Origin: Paenibacillus silvae
Lineage (GTDB): Bacteria; Bacillota; Bacilli; Paenibacillales; Paenibacillaceae
Direction of reading: 5' to 3'
Assembly: GCF_014639235.1 (NCBI RefSeq)
Contig: NZ_BMFU01000002.1
Coordinates: forward strand, 496,001-560,000
DNA length: 64,000 nt
Numbering within the stretch: the stretch's first letter is position 1; each line of letters starts with the position of its first letter. The notes beneath the pieces are model-generated. The model was not told the DNA's origin. It saw only the letters and a program-made list of their open reading frames with translations, and did no database searches. Shown here in pieces: positions 60,905-64,000 of the stretch. Position numbers and translations under genes: made by a program.

Positions 60905-62497
60905 ATGAACAAAAAGATGAAGCTTCTGGTGCTGTCCATGAGCATGTCCGCTCTGCTCGTTGCAGCGTGCAGTGATGGAGGAAAGAAAACACCGACGGAT
61001 GCCGATCAGGACGACACAGGCGCTGTCACCATTCACACCGTAACGTCTGAATACAGCTCGGCAAAATATCCAAAGGGCGACGATATTACCAATAACGTCT
61101 GGACACGCCGTTACAAAGAAAAATTAAACATTAACGTCAAAACGGACTGGGTGAGTGATGAATATGAAACCAAACTGAATCTGGCCATCTCGTCCAATGA
61201 GCTGCCTGACGTATTTCGCGTAAATCCTTCTCAGCTGCGTCAGCTGGTTGAAGCCGATATGGTCATGGACTTGACGGAAGCCTTTGAACAGCATGCCTCG
61301 GAGAGACTCAAATCATATATGAAAGCGGATGCAGACAGTTATGAATCAGGGAAAAAAGACGGCAAGCTCTACGGCATTCCGCAGATGCATTGGGGGTTGA
61401 TTGATCAGCCGGACTTCATCTGGATTCGCAATGACTGGAAGGAAGAGCTCGGACTGCAGGACCCGAAATCGGTAGATGATATTGAAAATATTGCTCTCAA
61501 ATTTATGGAAAAACACGGTGGATACGGCATCGCTGTGGATCAATCCCTTGACTATCTGAACCTGCTTGCGATTGCCTGGAATGCACATCCAGACATGTGG
61601 ATGGATGACGGCTCGGGCAAACTGACCTACGGCTCCATCCAGCCCGAGATGAAGGCCGCACTTGCGAAATGGGCCGATTGGTACAAGCGGGGTATCATTG
61701 ATCCGGAGTTTGCGATCAAGGACTTTAATGCGATGAATGCAGACATTGTTGCAGGCAAAGTCGGCGTGCAGCCTTACTATCAGTGGTGGGGTTATAACCC
61801 TGGTGTTGATACGGTCGCGAATCTGGGCAAGGACGCCATCTTCTATCCATATCTCATTCCAACGGTGGATGGCAAGGAAGCGAAGCAGTCTATCTTTTTT
61901 GCGAATAACAATTACATCGTCATGAAAAAGGATGCTGCCAATCCGCAGGCAGTGATCGAAATCTTGAATGATTATGCCTATATCGTAGATGAGGGCAACG
62001 GCAAGGAATCACCAGAGACTCTGTCCGCCCTGCTCGACAATGACATTGCACATGTCGTTGGCGCATTCCGTGTGCTTAACCCGAACTCGGACTATGAGCA
62101 GTATGAGGCCGTATCCAAGGCTCTGGAAACAGATGACACCAGCGGACTCACTACTTCAGGGATGTGGCAGAAATATAACAATAGTGTGGAGTTCAAGAAA
62201 AATGCTACACCCGGATCGGTTGGGGATTATTTGCAGCAGGGTGCTCCCAAAAATGCATATGGTCTGGCGAAAAAAGTGCTCGACAGTGAGAACTATATCA
62301 AAACGGCACTCTGGGGAGTATCTCCCGAAGCGCTGTCCAGCTATGGCACAACCCTGGATGATATTTTGACCGAAGGTTTTACGAAAATCATTATGGGCAG
62401 TGAAAGCATTGATTATTTTGACGTTGTGGTACAGAACTGGCGTGCAGCCGGCGGGGATACTGCGATTGAAGCAGTGAACGAGGCCTACGGCAAATAA
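60905..62497 (+). CDS. Sugar ABC transporter solute-binding lipoprotein (LplA type)
   Basis: 530 residues. Lipoprotein signal MSALLVAACSDG, then type I extracellular solute-binding protein (YSSAKYPKGDDITNNVWTRR, LNLAISSNELPDVFRVN, WIRNDWKEELGLQDPKSVDD). The length and motifs match LplA/YtcQ-like oligosaccharide-binding proteins of Paenibacillus, which work with LplB and LplC permeases and the shared MsmX ATPase. ATG 60905 after GAGGGGGAACGCGTTA. Confidence 0.9.
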   Translation: MNKKMKLLVLSMSMSALLVAACSDGGKKTPTDADQDDTGAVTIHTVTSEYSSAKYPKGDDITNNVWTRRYKEKLNINVKTDWVSDEYETKLNLAISSNELPDVFRVNPSQLRQLVEADMVMDLTEAFEQHASERLKSYMKADADSYESGKKDGKLYGIPQMHWGLIDQPDFIWIRNDWKEELGLQDPKSVDDIENIALKFMEKHGGYGIAVDQSLDYLNLLAIAWNAHPDMWMDDGSGKLTYGSIQPEMKAALAKWADWYKRGIIDPEFAIKDFNAMNADIVAGKVGVQPYYQWWGYNPGVDTVANLGKDAIFYPYLIPTVDGKEAKQSIFFANNNYIVMKKDAANPQAVIEILNDYAYIVDEGNGKESPETLSALLDNDIAHVVGAFRVLNPNSDYEQYEAVSKALETDDTSGLTTSGMWQKYNNSVEFKKNATPGSVGDYLQQGAPKNAYGLAKKVLDSENYIKTALWGVSPEALSSYGTTLDDILTEGFTKIIMGSESIDYFDVVVQNWRAAGGDTAIEAVNEAYGK

Positions 62498-62518
62498 AGC
62501 ATCTGCAGTGTGAATGCC

Positions 62519-62551
62519 GAGGGGTTGAGCCTGTTCTCACCCCCTCTTTTT
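62519..62551 (+). terminator. Intra-operon terminator/attenuator
   Basis: GAGGGGTTGAG pairs with CTCACCCCCTC around 6 nt, followed by TTTTT, between the binding-protein and permease genes. Would lower permease relative to binding-protein mRNA. Confidence 0.75.
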
Positions 62552-62597
62552 GATAAAGGTTACAACTGATCCAGTTATGCCGAACGGAGGAACAGCC

Positions 62598-63488
62598 ATG
62601 CTGAAAAAATGGAAGCAGCAAAGCCCGTATCACCTCATGTTAATTCCTAGTGTCGTGCTGGTATTTATTTTTAGCTACATCCCGTTCTATGGGCTCATTA
62701 TTGCGTTTCAGAAATATAACCCCGGACTTGGCTTCAGCTCTCCCTGGGTCGGATGGGATAATTTCACCCATGTATTTAACCAGCCTAATTTCATAAGAAC
62801 GATCTGGAACACCCTTTACATGTCCATCTTCAAAATGGTTGGGGGTATCGTTGTACCGGTTGTATTTGCACTGCTGCTGAACGAGGTGATGCATAACGGA
62901 ATCAAACGCACCTTTCAGACCCTCGTGTATATCCCGAATTTTCTGTCATGGGTTATTATGGCGGGCATTATGCTGGACATTCTGAGTGCCGATGGCATCG
63001 TGAACACATTTCTCAGTCTGTTTGGCGTTAAACCGATCTCCTTTCTTGGCACACCTTCCATTTTTCCATGGACGATGATTGTGAGTGATATCTGGAAAGG
63101 ATTTGGTTTTGGCACCGTAGTTTATCTGGCAGCCCTGACCAGCATCGACCCGGGACTATACGAAGCCGCAGTTATCGACGGGGCCAAACGCTGGAAGCAA
63201 ACGATCTATATCACCCTGCCTCTCCTCATGCCAACGATTGTTTTGATGTCGGTTCTATCACTGGGGAACGTGTTAAATGCCGGTTTTGATCAGATTTATA
63301 ATCTCTATTCACCTGTGGTGTATCAGACCGGGGATATTATTGATACTTATGTGTACCGTCTCGGTATTCAGCAGGCACAATATTCGATTGCAACCGCAGT
63401 TGGTTTGTTCAAATCGGTCATTTCCTGTATTCTGGTCGCTGTTTCTTACATTCTGGCTTATCGCGTGGCAGGTTACCGTATTTTCTAA
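62598..63488 (+). CDS. Sugar ABC transporter permease (LplB type)
   Basis: 296 residues, six helices. N-terminus QQSPYHLMLIPSVVLVFIFS YIPFYGLIIAFQKYNP is the LplB hallmark; EAA loop PGLYEAAVIDGAKRWKQTIY ITLPLL. Start 62598 from CGGAGGAACAGCC. Confidence 0.92.
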   Translation: MLKKWKQQSPYHLMLIPSVVLVFIFSYIPFYGLIIAFQKYNPGLGFSSPWVGWDNFTHVFNQPNFIRTIWNTLYMSIFKMVGGIVVPVVFALLLNEVMHNGIKRTFQTLVYIPNFLSWVIMAGIMLDILSADGIVNTFLSLFGVKPISFLGTPSIFPWTMIVSDIWKGFGFGTVVYLAALTSIDPGLYEAAVIDGAKRWKQTIYITLPLLMPTIVLMSVLSLGNVLNAGFDQIYNLYSPVVYQTGDIIDTYVYRLGIQQAQYSIATAVGLFKSVISCILVAVSYILAYRVAGYRIF

Positions 63489-63503
63489 GGAGGGCACATT
63501 GGC

Positions 63504-64000
63504 ATGGTTTATGATAAAAGTATAGGCAGGCGTCTCTTTCATATATTGAATTACACGATATTGCTGACCATCTCACTGCTCTGTGTCCTGCCGTTTGTGA
63601 ATTTACTCGCCGTGTCCTTCAGCAGCAGCTCGGCGGTGTCGGCGGGCAGTGTGACGTTCTGGCCCATTGAATTCACTACAAAGGCTTACGAGTTTGCATT
63701 ATCTGGCGGGGCATTTTATTCCTCGCTGTGGGTGGCGATTCAGCGTACCGTTCTGGGCACATTGGTCAATCTGGTGTTGATTGTGCTCACAGCCTATCCG
63801 CTCTCCAAAACCAAACAGAAGGTTGCGGGACGAAACCTCTACATGGGCTTTTTCATCGTAACGATGCTGTTCAGCGGCGGCTTGATTCCTACGTATCTGG
63901 TTGTTGTCAAAATGGGACTGATTAACTCCATCTGGTCTTTGATTCTTCCGGGAGCACTGCCTGTGTTCAGCATGATTATTCTGATGAACTTTATTCGAGG
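63504..64000 (+). CDS. Sugar ABC transporter permease (LplC/YtcP type), cut by window end
   Basis: First 165 residues. GRRLFHILNYTILLTISLLC VLPFVNLLAVSFSS at the start and TMLFSGGLIPTYLVVVKMGL INSIWSLILP are typical of LplC. ATG 63504 after AAGGAGGGCACATTGGC, 15 nt after the LplB stop. Completes a transporter without its own ATPase. Confidence 0.9.
   Translation, partial: MVYDKSIGRRLFHILNYTILLTISLLCVLPFVNLLAVSFSSSSAVSAGSVTFWPIEFTTKAYEFALSGGAFYSSLWVAIQRTVLGTLVNLVLIVLTAYPLSKTKQKVAGRNLYMGFFIVTMLFSGGLIPTYLVVVKMGLINSIWSLILPGALPVFSMIILMNFIR

Overview
The window reads as chromosomal DNA of a spore-forming soil Firmicute, most likely Paenibacillus. This rests on strong AGGAGG-type ribosome binding sites, moderate GC, frequent TTG/GTG starts, many AraC, TetR, LysR and LacI regulators, LplABC-type sugar transporters without their own ATPase, and many GH43 enzymes. 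There is no rRNA, tRNA, CRISPR array or prophage. Gene names are from recognising protein families by eye; no database search was run.

Layout. 0-9.8 kb: a cut-off sensor histidine kinase, an APH-type kinase, DegV, a LysR/esterase pair, a TetR/DoxX pair, an FGGY kinase and a TetR-GNAT-DUF4180 operon. 9.8-18.7 kb: a promoter loaded with AT-rich palindromes drives an orphan dihydrolipoamide dehydrogenase, a barrel-only HlyD-like protein and an ABC-2 permease. A CynX-type MFS/LysR pair and a TetR-controlled flavin monooxygenase follow. 18.8-37.5 kb is a plant-polysaccharide island: GH43 xylosidase, D-xylonate dehydratase, aldehyde dehydrogenase and FAH-family dehydratase (lower Weimberg pathway) with AraC; a second GH43 with AraC; then beta-glucuronidase, a GPH symporter, AraC and a ROK kinase. 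Between these lie a short-tailed membrane protein, a MITE-like element, DinB and an AAA ATPase.

37.5-45 kb: a DUF418 membrane protein, an AraC-GyrI regulator, a urease operon (fused gamma-beta plus alpha) with a consensus GlnR/TnrA site at its promoter, an SDR with AraC, and a transglutaminase-like protein. 45-57 kb: a secreted GH144/glucoamylase-like enzyme, a tandem GH43 protein and an eight-gene, translationally coupled operon (unknown protein, PHP hydrolase, divergent glycerophosphodiesterase, LacI, PotABCD-like ABC transporter). 57-64 kb: an NAD(P)-binding protein, an alpha/beta hydrolase, an ECF sigma factor fused to a degenerate metallopeptidase-like domain, and the start of an LplABC-type sugar transporter running off the end.

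The most notable unexplained signal is a dispersed intergenic element of 195, 196 and 195 bp (29363-29557, 45125-45320, 57693-57887). Each copy has two direct arms beginning CTAACGA and two inverted arms ending CGTTAG, with the same 50/95/50-nt geometry. Other good leads are the sigma-peptidase fusion, 24-nt-phased repeats and an overlapping leader ORF before an AraC gene, a (TNNTG)n tract in a 3' flank, and the GDPD/PHP transporter operon.
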